Assembly (NCBI GenBank): GCA_945929765.1
Contig: CAMEOL010000039.1
Location: 1 to 8,245 of the forward strand
DNA: 8,245 nucleotides
DNA from: an uncultured Gemella sp.
GTDB taxonomy: Bacteria > Bacillota > Bacilli > Staphylococcales > Gemellaceae
Reading direction: 5' to 3'
Both the position numbers and the translations under genes were made by a program. A model generated the notes under the pieces. That model ran no database searches. It was not told the DNA's origin and saw only the letters and a program-made list of their open reading frames with translations. Of the stretch, positions 6,166-8,245 are shown in pieces (positions within the stretch are counted from its first letter, which is position 1; each line of letters opens with the position of its first letter).

Positions 6166-6546
6166 CTACTTTCGACTATTATTGATTTCTAACTCTGCAT
6201 TTTTTTGCCAAATTGGTAAATTTTCTTCTAAAGTAGAGAAACCATATTTAAAACAACATGTGTTAAGTTGATCTACATATTTATCGCAAGATTTTTTATT
6301 AAGTGGACGATTATCAAAATTTAACGTAGCGTTTATTTTTCCATCTTTTACCGATAGTACTTTAACTTCTACTATCTCTCCTACTTTTAAATAATAATTT
6401 ATATCTACGATAAAACTGTTAGCTATTTCTGATATGTGGATTAATCCTTGTGTTCCATCTTTAGTTTCTATAAATGCCCCGTAATGTTTTATCGCTGTAA
6501 CTTTAGCTTTTAAAACATTACCTTTTTGATAATGTTTTGCAGTCAT
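6166..6546 (-). CDS. cvfD: S1-domain RNA-binding protein, CvfD/YugI (general stress protein 13) type
   Basis: A 126-residue cytosolic protein with one S1 OB-fold domain at about 5-77: KGNVLKAKVTAIKHYGAFIETKDGTQGLIHISEI, then a VGEIVEVKVLSV strand and DGKINATL. Residues ~100-115 (YGFSTLEENLPIWQ) match the C-terminal GF-TL-LW-type segment I remember from the B. subtilis YugI/GSP13 family, whose usual length is about 130. Members bind RNA or ribosomes and influence post-transcriptional regulation and stress or virulence traits. Three Cys (87, 97, 98) in the linker between the domain and tail are unusual for such a protein. The ATG lies three bases after the transketolase stop, and the only Shine-Dalgarno-like sequence (AAGG) is about 11 bases upstream inside the transketolase codons, so translation is probably coupled. 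Being named cvfD rests on family resemblance; yugI is the alternative label. Confidence 0.88.
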   Translation of the reverse strand: MTAKHYQKGNVLKAKVTAIKHYGAFIETKDGTQGLIHISEIANSFIVDINYYLKVGEIVEVKVLSVKDGKINATLNFDNRPLNKKSCDKYVDQLNTCCFKYGFSTLEENLPIWQKNAELEINNSRK

Positions 6547-6549
6547 AGT

Positions 6550-8245
6550 TTATAACGCCTTAATTTTGTTTACTACGCTGTCTACAGTAAATCCGTACTC
6601 AGCTAGAACTTTAGCCGCTGGTGCTGAAGCTCCAAACGTATCAATTCCTATAACTAATCCATCTAAACCTACATATTTATACCATAATGCTGTATTCCCC
6701 ATTTCTATAGCTACACGACGGCGAATTTCATTAGGTAATAATTGTTCTTTATACTCTTTAGATTGTTCCTCAAATAGCTCCACACTTGGCATACTTACTA
6801 CTCTTAGTTTAGCTCCGTCTTTTTCTAATTCCTTAGCTGCATTAATAGCTAATGCAACCTCAGATCCTGTAGCTATTATAATAGTATCGAAATCTTTTGC
6901 AGTTTCATGAACTACATACGCTCCTTTTGCTACATTTTCAAAAGAAGAATTTTCTAGAACCGGAAGATTTTGACGAGTTAATACAATTGAGCTTGGTTTG
7001 TTATTTACTTTTTGCGATAGATACCATGCTGCTTGTGTTTCTATTGCATCTGCAGGTCTAAACACATAACTATTCGGTATCGTTCTTAAAGATGCTAAGT
7101 GTTCGATTGGCTCATGCGTTGGCCCGTCTTCTCCTACAGCTATACTGTCGTGAGTAAATACATAAGTTATAGGTAAATTTTGTAATGCTGATAGTCTTAA
7201 AGCTGCTTTTAAATAATCAGCAAATACGAAGAAAGTTCCTCCAAAGACACGAACTCCTCCATGTAGCGCCATACCATTAAGTATTGTCGCCATACCGAAC
7301 TCACGTACACCAAATTGAATATTTTTAGCTAGTCTATTTTGATCATCCTGTAACTTATCACCTTTTATAAATGTCATATTAGAATGTGATAAGTCTGCTG
7401 ACCCTCCGTAGAAAGTAGGAAGTACACTTGCAATAGAATTTATTGCATCTTGAGATGAATTTCTTGTTGCTTGTTCTTCGCCTATTGCTTTAAAAGTAAA
7501 ACTATCTTTCGTTAATTTACTTATATCTTTTCTCGAGATTACTTCTTCTAATTCAGAAGCAAACTCAGGATATTCTTCTTTGTATTTTTCTAATAAAGTA
7601 GTCCATTCGTTATATGCGTTAAGACCACGAGTTACTAAGTTAGCCTTAAAATCTTCGTACACTTCTTCTGGAATTTCAAATGGAGAATAATCCCAGCCAA
7701 TTTCTTGTTTAAATAAGTTCGTTTCTTCTTCACCTATAGGTGCACCGTGAACTGCATTAGTACCTTGTTTATTCGGTGCTCCTGCTCCGATAATTGTTTT
7801 AATTTCTATTAATGTTGGTTTATCTGATTTTTTTGCATCTGCTATAGCATTAGTAACATCTTTTACATCATGTCCATTTTCTACCAAAATTGTATTCCAT
7901 CCATACGATTCATATCTTGCACGAACATTTTCTTTAAAGGCGTCTTTTGTTTCTCCATCTAAACAAATGTCATTTGAATCATATAAAACTATTAATTTTT
8001 CTAGTTTTTGTAAACCGGCAAAACTTGCTGTTTCAGAAGCAACACCTTCCATGATATCTCCATCACCACAAATAACATATGTGTAGTGATCAAATAATTC
8101 ATATCCTGGTTTATTGTATTTGGCTGCTAAAAATCTCTCTGCCATCGCCATTCCAACAGCAGTAGATATCCCTTGTCCTAAAGGTCCAGTAGTTGCATCT
8201 ACACCTTTAGTATGTCCAAATTCCGGGTGTCCTGGTGTTTTTGAT
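6550..8245 (-). CDS. tkt: Transketolase, C-terminal ~85% (5' end outside window)
   Basis: This thiamine-diphosphate enzyme of the pentose phosphate pathway moves two-carbon units between sugar phosphates in the cytosol. The frame is open to the right edge, and the sequence before the internal ATG at 8151 reads KTPGHPEFGHTKGVDATTGPLGQGIS, a conserved transketolase stretch, so the gene continues beyond 8245. About 564 residues are present of a usual ~660. The thiamine-diphosphate/metal motif GDGDIMEG begins 27 residues after the edge methionine and ends in DSNDICLDG. The middle domain has GGSADLSHSNM, the catalytic-Glu segment GVREFGM, FVFADYL and HDSIAVGEDGPTHEP. The C-terminal domain (VLTRQNLP, IATGSEVALA, IDTFGASAP) is intact to the TAA at 6550. 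It is followed after three bases by the S1-domain gene, indicating one operon. Confidence 0.97.
   Translation of the reverse strand, partial: SKTPGHPEFGHTKGVDATTGPLGQGISTAVGMAMAERFLAAKYNKPGYELFDHYTYVICGDGDIMEGVASETASFAGLQKLEKLIVLYDSNDICLDGETKDAFKENVRARYESYGWNTILVENGHDVKDVTNAIADAKKSDKPTLIEIKTIIGAGAPNKQGTNAVHGAPIGEEETNLFKQEIGWDYSPFEIPEEVYEDFKANLVTRGLNAYNEWTTLLEKYKEEYPEFASELEEVISRKDISKLTKDSFTFKAIGEEQATRNSSQDAINSIASVLPTFYGGSADLSHSNMTFIKGDKLQDDQNRLAKNIQFGVREFGMATILNGMALHGGVRVFGGTFFVFADYLKAALRLSALQNLPITYVFTHDSIAVGEDGPTHEPIEHLASLRTIPNSYVFRPADAIETQAAWYLSQKVNNKPSSIVLTRQNLPVLENSSFENVAKGAYVVHETAKDFDTIIIATGSEVALAINAAKELEKDGAKLRVVSMPSVELFEEQSKEYKEQLLPNEIRRRVAIEMGNTALWYKYVGLDGLVIGIDTFGASAPAAKVLAEYGFTVDSVVNKIKAL

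Noticed and set aside
6566..6910. Open frame on the + strand opposite transketolase
   Set aside because: It is antisense to a well-conserved enzyme domain and has no recognisable features of its own.

Overview
The window is strongly AT-rich and comes from a low-GC Firmicute. A T-box upstream of alaS, GGAGG-type ribosome binding sites, consensus sigma-A promoter boxes, LTGC/LTAC lipoproteins and a YugI/CvfD-type S1 protein all fit Bacillota. A Gemella- or Staphylococcus-like member of the Bacillales is my best guess, but it rests on overall impression and not on a decisive marker.

Layout. (1) Positions 1-1284, + strand: the 3' end of an operon with the tail of one ABC-2 type permease, a complete second ABC-2 permease of the same family, and 30 bases later an unlisted 54-codon gene. 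This small gene encodes an acidic, Leu-rich leader-like N-terminus followed by a Gly/Arg/Pro-rich, Cys-free tail ending in Tyr. I read it as a candidate precursor of a ribosomally made, modified peptide (RiPP) exported by the adjacent transporter. The ATPase and any modifying enzymes would lie upstream, outside the window. A rho-independent terminator at 1396-1449 closes the operon. (2) Positions 1285-1640: a 356-base gene-free stretch with an AT hairpin, that terminator, a hairpin that fits a terminator for the opposite strand, and an inverted repeat that could be a mobile-element scar. (3) Positions 1641-3149, - strand: two tandem lipoprotein genes of unknown function sharing a nearly identical post-lipobox segment. 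(4) Positions 3238-6165, - strand: alanyl-tRNA synthetase (alaS) with its own perfect-consensus promoter and a T-box leader carrying a GCU (Ala) specifier candidate, a UGGU acceptor-binding sequence and a 13-bp terminator hairpin. (5) Positions 6166-8245, - strand: an S1-domain RNA-binding protein (CvfD/YugI/GSP13 type) only 3 bases after the stop of a 5'-truncated transketolase gene.

How they work together. Transketolase and the S1 protein look like one transcription unit. No terminator is visible before the alaS promoter, so read-through would also be gated by the T-box. The T-box should allow alaS expression when uncharged tRNA-Ala accumulates. The lipoprotein pair has no clear promoter of its own and may depend partly on read-through past the hairpin after alaS. 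The two divergent blocks meet tail-to-tail in the 1285-1640 region. The most unusual item is the permease pair plus small peptide gene.
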